Part shown: positions 33,901 through 45,134 of the stretch, piece after piece
Position numbering within the stretch: position 1 is the first letter of the stretch
Layout of the letters: every line of letters begins with the position of its first letter
Source: Hansfordia pulvinata
Lineage: Eukaryota; Ascomycota; Sordariomycetes; Xylariales
Reading direction: 5' to 3'
Length of the DNA: 64,000 nt
NCBI GenBank assembly: GCA_006538405.1
Contig: BJKQ01000009.1
Location: 1,870,001 to 1,934,000 of the forward strand
Program-made: the position numbers and the translations under genes
Notes under the pieces: generated by a model
Told to the model about the DNA's origin: nothing
Seen by the model: the letters and a program-made list of their open reading frames with translations, nothing else
Databases searched by the model: none

Positions 33901-35326
33901 AGCGGTATGGATGTTATAAAATCGAGTCTTCCCGTCTCAGCACGGGATTAATTGCATAGCCTTCGTCCACGGTCGTCCCTTGCACCACGTGTGAGGAGAG
34001 CAGACGGCCGACGGCCATGGTCAGCAGGTCGACCGTCTGCTCAGGAACGGCGGCGCAAGATATGTAAAGAAGATGGAGTTGAGTAGATGATGAGGCAGAT
34101 GGAGGGTGTAGATGCTAGCCCGAGATGCGGTCTTGTGAAATGATCAGAAAATAGTGTGAGGATCAGGGGGTGCGAGAGATCGCGCCGGGCTTGCAGAGGG
34201 CCGAGGCCTTCTTAAATACACGCTCTGACGAGGCGTGGCAATGCCACTGGGCTCGAGCCAGAGAATGACCACCTGGCAGGACAACCCCCAACAGCAGCAA
34301 ACCTTGAGGATCCGACGGCTCGAAACAAAACAAGCGCAGACTATACAGCAGTGTCACCGGGGCATCAACAACAGCAGCTACCTAGCTACGAGTGGCCGTG
34401 CAGAAAGAGTTCAGTCAGTGCTCCCAATCAGTGCTCCCAATCAGAGATGATAATCAAAGTGGCAAGTCAACGAACACGAGCAACCTAAATCGATCACGAG
34501 GGAGCTTTTGATGTGCCGGACAAGTTTGATGAGAAATGGAAGCTACCCGGTTGTGTGACTGGCTCTGATCAATCGCACAGGGGCATCATTGCCATCAGAC
34601 CACGTCTGTATTCATACTGCACACGCGGCTCCCAAAGGTCGGGATTCAATATCGGACCTGGCGAAGGCGGTGGAAAGTCCAGCCTGTCATGGAGGATGAA
34701 CCGGGCCTGTTCCACAACGAAGTGATGTTGCTTGTAATTGATATATTGTTGGTTGGTAGGCCGTTCCCATAGGAAGAACTCGTCCGACCCCAGCCTTGCT
34801 TCACCTCCGCTGCAGAACATTCGCAGTCGCGCAGCCGGCAGTCTATCTGTCAGGGAGAGCGCAAGGGTGCAAGCCTCCAAACCGCCGCCTCTTTCGCCTC
34901 GTCATGTCCGATCGGCGGAGGATGCGCCTGCGATGGCCAGTTCGCAGCGACCCAGCATTGGCCCCCGCAGACTTCCATGGACAGATAGTTCGTGCGCAGA
35001 GCAACATTGAAGGCTCTACAAGCCATGCACGTTGAGACTGGTCACTTTTGGCCTGCTGTTTGAGAACAAGGTTCCGGCTTTCCGGTCCAGACGCACGAGG
35101 CGACGGAGTGTGGAACGACCGGCGTCGAAAACGAGGCGCGTGTCGACGCGACTCCTGGTGGGAAACTCGATGGGGGGTGCAAGTGGCTCATTACAATCTA
35201 CAGGATCTATCCATGTTCCGGTCATCTAACACTGGTCGTCATCGTCAGCCATGATCATCATCGCCTGTGCACGGACGGCCCAGGGGGGAAAAAACAAAAC
35301 GGGGGGCCGTCCCGTCACAAATCAGC
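33901..35326. other. Intergenic region
   Basis: No supported gene. A small direct repeat (cagtgctcccaat, twice in tandem) lies at about 34415-34445. Confidence 0.45.
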
Positions 35327-36301
35327 TTAGAGTGTGTCCATTTCATACCCTGCGCAGCCCAGAATGGGCCCCTGCTCCTCCTCGTCGCGCACACGAGACC
35401 AGGAAGCCCTGTTGTTGTTATTGTCGTCATCGTCGTCGTCGTCGCCGCCGTTGAGCCCCGGCGGGGGGTAGGGCTCGTGGCAGTCGCGGCTGGACAGGCT
35501 GGGCCAGTAGCGGCGGTAGACGAACCAGGCGACGGCGTAGCCGAGGAGGGAGCCGGTGCAGACGTCGTAGACGTCGTGGCGGTAGTCCTCGCAGCGGCTG
35601 ATGGCGACCATGAGGGCGCCGAGCAAAGGGGCGAGGCAGACGAGGGAGCGGGCGATGTCGCGGCGGCCGCGGAAGATGCGCAGCTGGCCGGCGAGGTAGA
35701 AGGCGAGGTAGCCGAGGCCGCTGAAGGAGAAGCTGGAGTGGCCGGAGGGGAAGGAGCGCCAGCCGTCGTGGAGGGTGTGGTGGTCGGTCTCGGTGCAGAC
35801 GTCGAGGGAGACGAGGGCGTCGGTCGGGGTGCCGGGGGCGGGCTTGCAGCGGGCGAGCAGGTCGGGGCGGGGGCGGCCGACGGCATTCTTGACGACGTCG
35901 GTCAGGAAGCAGGCGAGGACGGTCGAGACGGCGAGCCCGAGCAGGGCGTTGTGCAGCTTGTGCGGGCGGGCGCGGGTGGCGCTGGCGTGCAGCAGCAGCG
36001 CGGCGAGGGGCGCGAACAGGGCGTAGACAAAGTTGAGCCAGACGGGCACGCGCTCGACGGCGGCGTGGGGGAAGGCGATGCGCATGTCGGCGACGTAGAA
36101 CATGCGGTGGAAGGGCTCGACGAGGAACTGGATCAGCAGGTAGCCGGCGACGAGGCCCGCCAGCCCCGCGTAGTCGGGCGCGTACGTGCGAGTCCAGAAG
36201 CGCGACAGGGCGCCGCCGACGCCCGAGCCCGAGGCTGAGCCCGAGCCGGCGCCGTCAGGGCCACCAGCCCCGGAGCCTCCGAGAGGGCGACGAGGAGCCA
36301 T
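35327..36301 (-). CDS. PAP2-family lipid phosphate phosphatase (DPP1/LPP-like)
   Basis: Dephosphorylates phosphatidate, lysophosphatidate or diacylglycerol pyrophosphate in membranes. One exon, 324 residues. All three phosphatase motifs are present and in order: KNAVGRPRP (about 138-146), FPSGHSS (about 184-190) and SRCEDYRHDVYD (about 235-246), supplying the catalytic His residues and the Asp. About six membrane helices surround them (GLVAGYLLIQFLV, LNFVYALFAPLAALLL, LGLAVSTVLACFLTDVV, FSGLGYLAFYLAG, LVCLAPLLGALMVA, GSLLGYAVAWFVY). The N-terminus is Gly/Ser-rich, and the C-terminal cytosolic tail carries an Asp7-Asn4 tract. The start ATG at 36301 is the first in frame. A run of six C in the coding strand (35463-35468) keeps frame here. 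Confidence 0.93.
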   Translation of the reverse strand: MAPRRPLGGSGAGGPDGAGSGSASGSGVGGALSRFWTRTYAPDYAGLAGLVAGYLLIQFLVEPFHRMFYVADMRIAFPHAAVERVPVWLNFVYALFAPLAALLLHASATRARPHKLHNALLGLAVSTVLACFLTDVVKNAVGRPRPDLLARCKPAPGTPTDALVSLDVCTETDHHTLHDGWRSFPSGHSSFSFSGLGYLAFYLAGQLRIFRGRRDIARSLVCLAPLLGALMVAISRCEDYRHDVYDVCTGSLLGYAVAWFVYRRYWPSLSSRDCHEPYPPPGLNGGDDDDDDDNNNNRASWSRVRDEEEQGPILGCAGYEMDTL

Positions 36302-38099
36302 TGCGGCAAGTCACCGGCCACGGACAGAGCGGAAGGCAGTCCAGAGCATTGCTCGCAGTCGTCGAGGTCGAGGTCAAGGTTGAGGTTGAGGTTGAGGTCG
36401 AGGGAGTCGGGAGAGGGCGGTGGCTAGCCCGAGGCGAGGGCGGGATGGCAGGCAGATAGGCAGGCAGGCAGCGACGCTTGCTGAATACAACCCTCCGGGG
36501 GCGGGGCAGGGCGGAAGTGAGTGAGGCTGAGGGCTGGGTGGCGAGGGCGGACGTGGGCGAGGAGGAGATTGGAGAGAATGCGAGGCTGGCGGGAGGCACC
36601 AAAGAGGTAGCTTGACGATCTCGGCCGCGCGAGGTGCGGATGGATGGATGATAGGTGTCTTGTAGGTAAGAGAGAGGCCGGCCCAAGAGAGACGGTCGGG
36701 CGGTGCCGCCATCTGGACCCGCAGTAGTCCCTGATACGTCTATATGCACAGTCTGAGCGCCCTTACGCGTACCGGCACGTGCGAATCCGATGCTCTGGAG
36801 TAACGGTCACTCACATCGGTGGTCCCTTGCCGTGACGACTTGTCGGGTCTTTCTGAGTGCATGCAGCAGTCATAACAGCAACTCTTGAAATGAGGTAACT
36901 ACATACTCCGCACAGTTCAATTCTCCAAGCTTTTGCATTGGACTACTTCCGTGGGTACAGGTAATCACCTAGTAGACAAGTATGAGTGTGGTGTAGGCCA
37001 GCCAACTGCCATGTTCTACTGTCTTGTCTTCTTCGCGTGCAAACAGACTCTTACGGGACAGCCAGCCAGGGCCGATCTTGACTCGAATACCCATTGGCGG
37101 CATTCACGGATAAGTCACCCGCAGAGTTGTGCGTGGCGTCCTCGGATCATCATAGGCGCCAGCCGCGGCCGTCGCGCGCACGCTTGACCTTGGCCGTCCC
37201 GCTATCCGCCATACGCCACCCGTTCCTTATAATAGTGCCTTAGTTAGGTAGGTAGGCTTCGGGACATTTCTGGTAAGTCGCGGCCGACTCTGTACGAGAC
37301 TTCAAGCCCCAAAGACGCCCCTCCCACCGTGGCTCTTGTCTTGTGGTCCTCTCCTCCCTGGTTCCCGGGCCGTCTTGCCTTCTCGTCATTCGACCGCCTT
37401 GCTGCGGACTTGCAGCACGGAACAACTAATCGCAGATGGTGGCGATAGACTCGCCTGCACTGCCCTTCAATCGTGTCGAGCCTCAGGTGCGGGCGCCCGA
37501 GTCCATTTGGAATGGGATCGCTAGTGTGAGCAACAGCGATCCCTCGATCGGATCCCACTAGAGACACAGCGACAATGATGGCGAGCCACCTTCGCCTGTT
37601 CCGACGACTATGCAAGCTCGGCACCCGGATTCGGCTGCGTATGTGTCCCGCCACTGGAAGTCTGACTCTGGGCGACCCTCAAGCCAATCCATAGCGCCAA
37701 CGCGCCACCACCCACTTGACCGTCATTTGGCGGCAGGGAGGTGGGCATCTGGGGCAGTATTACTCTTTCCATACGACCGGTCTCACTTGGCCAGGTGCTC
37801 GTAGATCCATATTTGGGAATAGTCTGGCAAGCAATGGCCTCGCCACCCAGGGTTGAGGACGCTGTCTCGCCTCTCTCCCACGCCTCGGTATGCCGTGGGG
37901 CTTTAGCTTAGCCTTCAGGCACGGTGAAGATTCTCGGGGCCAGCTTAGCAGGTAAGCTCGGCCTGATATATAATCACTGCTTCCCTGGGCCACCTGGCCC
38001 GCTCTGAGTTGCCTCGACCAAGTTGCGCCTGGCCTACGTTGTCTCTTCTTCTGTCAACCGGTCTGTGCCGGTTTTGTTCCTCATGTTCAGACAGACAAG
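36302..38099. other. Divergent promoter region
   Basis: About 1.8 kb between PAP2 (-) and the HtrL-like gene (+). No supported gene. It contains a TTAGTTAGGTAGGTAGG tract (about 37231-37258) and a perfect 9-base inverted repeat (37514-37543). Confidence 0.5.
37514..37543. repeat. Inverted repeat GGGATCGCT / AGCGATCCC
   Basis: Perfect 9-base arms separated by a 12-base loop, about 560 bases upstream of the HtrL-like gene. It is not followed by a T run. Role unknown. Confidence 0.6.
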
Positions 38100-39599
38100 A
38101 TGGCACCACAAAGTGCGCTACGCTTCGTCCTTCAGTGTTCCCTCATATGTCTGTCTCTGAGCGTGTTCGTGCCGGCGCCCAGCCCAAGAGTACGCGAGGT
38201 CAGCCTCGGGCCGCGAGAGTCGCTTAAACGTTTCGACGAGGACGCCTCACACTGGTCGAAAGACAACCTCAAGGAGCAGATATGCGAGAAGAAGGTACAC
38301 GAGAAGTATTACTTTCCGTGGAACAAGCCGCTGTTCAAATGGGGCAAAGACGCCGAGAGAACACCCGCCGACTACCTGCCGAGGACCAAGATGCCCGTCG
38401 GCGAGAAGGTCGCCCTGTGGCAGCACAACTTCTTCAAGTCGGCAGGAAAGAGGTACAAGGACCTCACAGGCTTCAAGAGGGCCAGCAGCACGGACGCACC
38501 CATCCGGGCAACGGCGCCGACGCTCGTCACGATGTACTTTGAAAACGACAAGAAGGACGCCATAGCCACGGCCAGCGGGACCAAAGCCGCCTACATGAAG
38601 CGCCTGAAGCGCCTGATCAAGACGGGCCAGCAAATCATCGTGTACACCACCCCGGACCTGAAGGAGGAGATCCGCGCCATGCGGCCTGCGGGATGGGTCA
38701 CAAGCGACAACCATCTGCTCGTCATCGACAAGTACACGAGCATCCGGGAGGTGCCCAACGTCAAGGGGCAGGAGAAGAACTTTGCGGAGACGCAGCACGA
38801 GCGTTTCCGCCGTTTCGACGGCTACAACCCGGACCAGTGGGAGCAGATGATGTCGCACGAGCCCTTCAACGAGAGGGGCCGGCCCAACGCAGACTATTTC
38901 TTCGCGCCGTTGGGGGAGCCCATGAACGTCTTCGACGACCCGTTCAAGAGCGCCGTCTACAGCGCCAAAGCCTTCTTCATGTGGGATGCCGTGATGCGCA
39001 ACCCGTGGCGCTCGCTCTACTTCATGCTCATCGACGCCGGCATCATGAACCGGGCCAATTGGGAAAAGACGGACGACGAGGCGTGGTGGAACCGGCTGGA
39101 GAAGATCTTCCCCGACGACGCCAAGGTCAAGAGGGTGGCCGAGGCGGCCGGTGACAGAGGCGTCTTCATGGTCGAGTGGCCCCAAGACGAAGAGTCGGGC
39201 GAGACGCTCGCCAACCTCGACCATGACTGCTGGACGAGCAAGAAGAAGCAGTACCAGTGCATCCAGTGGATGGGTGGCCTGGTGGTGGGGACCGCACAGG
39301 GCTTCCTCGAGTTCGCCGTCAAGTTCATGATGACGTCGGATGTCCTCGACGCCAACGGGTGGTACATCGGGCGAGAGGAAGCCATCACGCCCTACATGAA
39401 CGCCATGTACCCCAACACCGTCATAACGACCCATCACCTCCAGCCCGAGGATTATGCCAATGGCGACTTGCAGGCTGAGCGTTATATGGACTACCCCCGA
39501 GTCGGCCCCATACTCTTCATGTTCTCCAGCTATCCTCTCATGGCGGACGAGCCCAAGGTGATAAACCCCTGCTCGGCAACCCTCTGCGCAGGCGTGTAA
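38100..39599 (+). CDS. Secreted HtrL/YibB-like protein
   Basis: An intronless 499-residue protein with an N-terminal signal peptide or anchor (LRFVLQCSLICLSLSVFVPA). From about residue 145 it resembles the HtrL/YibB family: PTLVTMYFEN, then QIIVYTTPDLKEEIRAM, then SAKAFFMWDAVMRNPWRSLY followed by FMLIDAGI, and CIQWMGGLVVGTAQGF. In that family these blocks read as an opening 'TALFD' strand, a 'VIF/YT' strand, an acidic 'WxDAG' metal-site-like motif, and a 'GGxxGG' block. Members are mostly bacterial or eukaryotic proteins thought to be glycosyltransferase-like, without firm biochemistry. Entry to the secretory pathway suggests a Golgi or extracellular role. I assigned the family from motif order alone, so confidence is moderate. 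The reading frame itself is solid, with high third-position GC throughout. Confidence 0.65.
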   Translation: MAPQSALRFVLQCSLICLSLSVFVPAPSPRVREVSLGPRESLKRFDEDASHWSKDNLKEQICEKKVHEKYYFPWNKPLFKWGKDAERTPADYLPRTKMPVGEKVALWQHNFFKSAGKRYKDLTGFKRASSTDAPIRATAPTLVTMYFENDKKDAIATASGTKAAYMKRLKRLIKTGQQIIVYTTPDLKEEIRAMRPAGWVTSDNHLLVIDKYTSIREVPNVKGQEKNFAETQHERFRRFDGYNPDQWEQMMSHEPFNERGRPNADYFFAPLGEPMNVFDDPFKSAVYSAKAFFMWDAVMRNPWRSLYFMLIDAGIMNRANWEKTDDEAWWNRLEKIFPDDAKVKRVAEAAGDRGVFMVEWPQDEESGETLANLDHDCWTSKKKQYQCIQWMGGLVVGTAQGFLEFAVKFMMTSDVLDANGWYIGREEAITPYMNAMYPNTVITTHHLQPEDYANGDLQAERYMDYPRVGPILFMFSSYPLMADEPKVINPCSATLCAGV

Positions 39600-40508
39600 G
39601 CGATGGTGATACTTGAATGATGATTCAGTCATCGAAGACGGTACTAACCTTGGAGTTCTTGCGTTGCATTCGAGAGGAACACCCGCGACGCAATACGCTT
39701 ATACTTAATAACAACTCGTCTTTCACGGCTGCAATCAAAGCCCATCCGTGGCCATGGCGTGACGCGGGGACACTGTCAGTTCAAAGTATCACTTGACGAG
39801 CTGCAATGAACAAGCGTAGGCAGGGCTCCCGATTGTTGGCTGTAGATTTTGCGTTGGAGTTTTCAGTCGTCCCACTGGCATTTCTCACAACGACACTTCT
39901 CCTTCCTTCGACCGTGGATTTCATCCTCCTTGATAATCGATGATCACATGGAAGCCAGTCCGGCTCTCCAATGTTAAGGCAAACATCAGCTGTGATCCGC
40001 ACGATTCTTCCTGTGTATGACCTTCTCAAGTGCCGGCTGTGCCCATCGTGTATCAACGAGGCGGTGTGACGCAGCACACCCCTTTCCGGGTGACCACCGC
40101 CGGCTCGCTACCACAGGCTGTTTGTTTAACACCACCATCCGCGAGTAAGCCGTCGGTACGGTACACCGAGGGAGGCTTCGACGAAGTCGAAGGGCACAGG
40201 GGGTTACAAGCCTCTTCACAAGCCCCAGTACACCGGGCCTCTAAATGGCAAGTCACTCACTCCCTAGTATCACCTGTCGAGGCGTGGAAGCAGACACAAC
40301 CATCACCAGCGCCCCCTCCCGCCCTGCTCTCTCTCCTCCTCTCCTTGCAAACACGCGCCTCTCAGCGCAGCACACAGAGCCTCACCATCCAGCTCGCTCC
40401 CAACGATCCCCCGCCCGCCAACCCCCACGCAAGAGAGCCAGAGAAAGAGCAGCACATACCCCGTTCGCCCTCTGCAAACCCGCGCGCGCGCGCGGCCCCA
40501 GCCCCATC
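39600..40508. other. Convergent 3' intergenic region
   Basis: Between the stops of the HtrL-like gene (+) and the AA12-like gene (-). The open frame at 40030-40869 (+) is Pro/Ser/Arg-rich and largely antisense to the AA12 exon, so I do not support it. Confidence 0.5.
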
Positions 40509-42348
40509 TCACACCCCAAAGAAGCCGACGACCCCTTCCTCCTCCCCCTCCCCCTTCGCCACCATCCCGCCCCCTGTCTCGGTGAACTCGGCGCGCGTGA
40601 GCACGTACAGCCGCGCGGGCTCGTCGCTGGCGACGAGCACCCGCATCCGCGCGCGCGAGTCGAGCGCCAGGGCCAGGCTCGTGGGCCGGAAGCAGGGGGA
40701 AGGAGGAGACGAGGCCCCGCCCCCGCCGCAGCGCGACAGGTCCGCGTTGGACAGGATCTGGCGCAGCGCGTCGGTGCTGTTGCGCGCCGCCGCCGGGTCG
40801 CCCCCGCCGCCGGCGCCGCTGTCATCCCTGGGATTCGGAACGGTGAAAGTGATGGCCGCCACGGAGTAGCCGGATGGCTGGTCGCGGTTCCCTGCTTTTC
40901 CGATCTATTAGCTGCTTGGAAGAGGAGGTGATGATATGGAGTTCGGGAGAAAAAACCAAAGGGGATTTGCGAATGAAACAGGAAACGAGAAGGGGGGGAA
41001 TAAGAGAAGGGGAGAGGAGCAACACTCACAGCTCCCGTGAAACGCCACGTAGGCCTCGGCGCCGTCCGGCGCGAACTTGATGTCCAGCGGCGCCGCGTGC
41101 GCGGGCAGGGTCAGGCGGGGCGGGACGCGGGACGCCGCGCACTCCGAGTCGACGACGTCGTCGGGCGGCGCGCCCTCGGGGGCCCCCGTGAACTGGTCGC
41201 CCACGCCCAGGCCGCCCGCGTCGGGGACGCCCGTGGCGTTCCACAGCGCGAAGCAGTCCGGGTACCCGTAGTTGCCGCCCGCGAGGGCGGGGGAGGAGGA
41301 GGAGGACGACGGCGGAGGCGGAGGCGGAGGGAGAGAGGGAGCCGCAGGCAGGACGCCGTGGTAGTTGAGTTCCTCGCCCGGGTTGTCCTCGTGGACGTCG
41401 GCGCCCGAGCGCCGCAGGCCGTGGACCGAGTTCTCGAGGGTCCACACGCCGCCCGTCACCGGGTGCTCGGCGACGCCGACCGCATTGCGCAGGCCCCAGG
41501 CCACCAGCGAATTGCTGCTGCTGGCCGTGCTGTTGGCCGCCCCCGTGCCGCTGTTGCCGCCGCCGCTGGTGCCGTTGGTGCTGTTGCTGACCCCGCCGGC
41601 GTACAGGTAGGGCCGCGCCGGGTACGGGTTGCGCAGGTCGAAGGCGCGCAGCTGCGAGATGCCCGACGAGCGGTCGCGCGCCCGCTCGTCCAGGTTGCTC
41701 CCGCTGCCCTGCGACACCAGCAGGGTGCCGGGCGCCCGCCGCGACATGAGCAGCGTCCGCGTCGTGTGGCCGCCCGCCGTGTTCATGCCGTCGACCACGA
41801 CCAGCGGCCGGCTGGCCACGGCCCCCGCGGCGCTGTTGTACGCCCACGCCAGGACCTGGCCAGCGGACGAGGCGAACAGCGTCCTGAAGTTGTTGGAGAA
41901 GGCGATGCCGTGCGTGAGCTAGACGGCGTCGCCAAGATTTGTGTCAGCACCGAGACATCTCGCGCCGCCTGGGATCCTCTGAGGGGAAGGGGGGGGGGGG
42001 AGGCATATGTACATTCTCATTCTTGACGACCCAAGAGTTCTGAACGGCTTGGATGCATGAGGCGGAGCCGTGGATGACCTCGACCAGACGCAAGCGGCGG
42101 ATGCCAACGCGCTGCTCGACGACCAGCAGGTTCCCAGCATCGTCAAAGAGCAGGCTGCGGGGTGCTGTGAGATTTCCGCCGCCGCTGGGGTCTTCTGGGA
42201 TGGAGACAGACTGGGCTATCCATCCACTTCCAGGCACTAGTGGGGGGTCAGGGGCGGGTGCCTCGAGGCATGATGGTCCGACGCTCTGTGGCTGGACGAA
42301 GCCGCAGGCGAGGATGGAGAGCAAGAGAGCTTGAGCAAAAAAAGCCAT
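40509..42348 (-). CDS. Secreted GSDH-type dehydrogenase (AA12-like pyranose dehydrogenase)
   Basis: Six-bladed beta-propeller of the glucose/sorbosone dehydrogenase superfamily; fungal members (CAZy AA12) are PQQ-dependent sugar dehydrogenases. Three exons, 42348-42013, 41918-41030 and 40891-40509, give 535 residues. Introns are 94 nt (GTACAT...CTAG) and 138 nt (GTGAGT...GCAG). A signal peptide (AFFAQALLLSILACGFVQPQ) precedes APRSLLFDDAGNLLVVEQ, LTHGIAFSN, GLRNAVGVAEHPVTGGVW, ENPGEELNYHG-type (DNPGEELNYHG), GGNYGYPDCF, LDIKFAPDG and HGSWNRDQPSGY, all typical of the family. His and Arg positions of the PQQ site cannot be assigned with certainty without alignment. Several poly-Ser/Pro/Gly/Asn inserts lie in loops. 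The first intron contains a long G run (about 41990-42000), as read on the plus strand. Confidence 0.88.
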
Positions 42349-43148
42349 CTATGCGAACGGCATTCTTGAGAAGGGTAAGATGGACTTGGTAAAGGCAGAG
42401 CACCGGCCTCCAGAGGGCGGAGCTGCCGCTATTTGAGGTCGGCTTCGCGGCCGGCCTCGTCGTGTCACCTCCCTTCTGCGGCACTTCAAACCAGGCACCA
42501 GGGGCAAGGACCCTTTCTCGGGAGTTGGCCCTGAGAGCGCAAACGGCAGATTATGGATTGCCACCTGTGTCTCCAACGTCACTTGTTGATACAGGTCACC
42601 GGCCACCCGCGCCTGGGATTGCTGCATTTAGCGGACAAGGGCGAACGATCGAGCACAGAACTTGGGATTGGCACGTCACATGGGGTGGCTACCCCTCCAA
42701 TGTGCTTAGATGAGATCCTGGCGATAAGGGAGATGCTCTGGCAAAAGAGGGCAACAAAGTCGGTCGTAGCCCAAGGTCGTGAGTAACGTGAGTGGACTCG
42801 ATGCTGACCTGCTAGCATCAAATGTGCCGAACGGCAGTTGCGAGTTCGCCAGCTCGTTTTGCACGACGGTGACAAGGGCAACGAACGTGGTGAGATGGGA
42901 AGACAGGTGCATTCTAGCACCACTTGATTGATGTGCTGGTTGGATATCCTGAGCTATAATATAAAATCGCAAACAGTGGAACGAAGCCAAGACAGTGCAA
43001 ACGGCAATGGTGCAGCCTACACTCATCTAACGTCCTGAGCGGATCGAAAAGAAGTGACCAGGCCGGTTGCACAAGATTAAAGCGGCCACGAGGGCCCAAT
43101 GCTGATGCACCAAGAAGCTCTGCCGGCATGAAGACCTGCCCGCCTGGA
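42349..43148. other. Intergenic region, AA12 promoter
   Basis: About 800 bases between two minus-strand genes. No supported gene. Confidence 0.5.
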
Positions 43149-45134
43149 CTAACGAAGGCCAATAACACTCATTTCCAAAGTCCATACTCTCCTGATGTGC
43201 ACCTTCAGTGGCCCGTCAACGCCCTCGATGTTGTCCAGGTCGATGCGCTCCCACCAGCAACGCCGAGCCGGCTTGCGCCAGAACAGAAGCAGCTTCTGGG
43301 CCATGCCCACGGCGTTGTTGCCCATGTCATTGCCCTTGATATCACTGCGAAGCCGGGCAAGAGCCAGGCTGCAGACGACGGCCTTGTTGGGCTCGCCCGC
43401 GCGGTGTCCCCATTTGTCGGAGTGGTTGAATCCTCTGTTAAATGTCAGCTAGTGCTCTTCGTCCTCACTTTGCACTTTGCATCCACGCCATAACCTTGGA
43501 CACGTACCCAGCAGTCAGCATCTCGATGAGGTGAGCCTCCGTAGTCCCGGGCTCGTCACTGCGCTTGAGACCGGAAAAGATGCCATCATGCTTGAGAAGG
43601 GCCTTGGCAACGGCTCGCTTGACGTCGATCATTTCAGCCTGAGTAATGTCCGGCCGGGGGATATCGCGTAGAAGTCGAGATCCTCTCGGAGAACAATGAT
43701 ACCCGCGCGCTTGCCTCCATCCTCACTGCGCCCGCCGAGCGAGTCGATAGGCACAACGCCGCCATCGGGCGAGGCGTTCGGCGAGGCCTCGTTCGGATGG
43801 ATTGTGCTACGTTGCGGAAGAAGTCCAGCATGTATTGGAGAGAAGCTGGGTCGTACTGAGAGGGAAGGTCAGTGAGATGGATATGTATATTGGAGAGCAA
43901 GTTGCGGAGGGTGACGGTGCGGGGCAGGCAAGGAGCCAATGGCAGCGGGGCGGCCGACGGGGGCGTAGAAGCCATGGAGGAAGAGGTCGAGCTCGGGGTG
44001 AGCTGAGCTATGGGGTTTGGGTGTTTATCGTTCGGGGTACTGACATCAACTTGAACGGCATCACCCTCAGCAAAGCCGCCCATGTGCCCCTCGGGGAAGA
44101 GGCCGTTGGGGAACAGCGAGAGCAGAACGAACTCGGGCAAAGTCAGCAACTCATCACGGGATAGCACAAAGCGGGTTCCCCTAAGCGGCACAAGAACGTT
44201 AGCAGACAGGCCGCGGGCCTAGGAGGAACGTTTCCATACCGCAGGTCCATAGTGATGGTCTCATCGGCGCCAACATCTGCGAAAGGTTAGCAAGGGTCAG
44301 AGAGGCACGGAGGGGATGCAGACACAAACCTCCAATGGCATTGATGGGTGGCCCTCCCTGTTGGACCTGAGTAATGATACTCGAAGCACCGCCGGCGGCC
44401 GCCATTAGGTAGGTAAAGGACAGAAGAGGACTGTCGCCTTCGGTATAAGCTGGGGGTGGCTCGGACGAGTCGTCGAGCTTGGAAGGGTCCGGCTTGGTGT
44501 CACGAGGAAGAGCGCGCTTTGTCTCAGCTACAGTTTCGTTGTAGGCGGCAGAGGCGGACGAGGCTGAAGCTGAAGCGTACGCGGGAGCAGCAGCAGAGCC
44601 AGAAGCGGCGGGCTCGGACTCGGATTCCGAAGACGCGACAGAGGGCGGGAGGGCAAATGTGTCGTCGGGAAGATCCTCGGCGGAGGCGTAGTGGTAGAGG
44701 CTCGAGAAGGGAGGGGGCGCAGGCTGGGGCGAGGCCGAAGCCGAGGGCTCGCTGGCGGGCGAGACGGGATAGGGGTAGCGCGGCGGGGGCGATCGCGCGG
44801 AGCCGAGACTTTCAATGTCGCCGGGTTCGAGCTCCTGGTCGGCGATGCTCTTGTCGTCGTTTTTGTCGCTCCTATCGTCACTCTTGTCGCTCCTGTCGTC
44901 GCTTTTGTCGTCGGAGAGAGGGTCGAGCTGGAGGCTGCGGCTGTGTCGCGAGGCTTGGTCGTGGGCTAGGGCGTGCCGCTTGTCCCTGGAAGGGTAGTGG
45001 CCGTGGGGATGAGAGACGAAGTCCGAGTCGCTGTCGTCAAGGGCGTAGCCAGGGATGTCTCGGTCGCGGGGAAGAGGGGAGGGTAGTCCCGAGGACGCGG
45101 ACTGTCCGAGACTGGGCTCCTGCGTGGGTGACAA
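43149..45134 (-). CDS. BTB/POZ-domain protein, WHI2-like, with apparent frameshifts
   Basis: Probable homologue of the fungal WHI2-type growth and stress regulators, which carry a potassium-channel-tetramerisation-like BTB domain. Exons: from about 45134 to 44330, 44276-44240, 44180-44045, 43855-43508 and 43434-43149. Four introns (53, 59, 189 and 73 nt) fit consensus and phase. The N-terminal 240 residues are Ser/Pro/Asp-rich and disordered, with repeats of (K/R)SDD(R/K)SD. The BTB core follows: RFVLSRDELLTLPEFVLLSL, then FPNGLFPEGHMGGF, then YDPASLQYMLDFFRNVAQ. Exon 4 has one missing base near 43792-43800 and another at GGGGG 43656-43660; extra bases restore IDVKRAVAKALLKHDG and the last exon. 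The protein start is unresolved: the frame is open to about 45180 with no ATG, so a further 5' exon is likely. Confidence 0.72.

Noticed and set aside
40030..40931. Open frames on the plus strand opposite the AA12 3' exon
   Set aside because: Mostly antisense to a well-supported exon and without domain-like sequence.
43856..44045. Retention of the 189-base segment in the BTB gene as coding
   Set aside because: It is open, but splitting VQVD from YDPASLQYMLDFF interrupts the conserved BTB core, and GTCAGT...CTGAC...CTCAG is a good intron.
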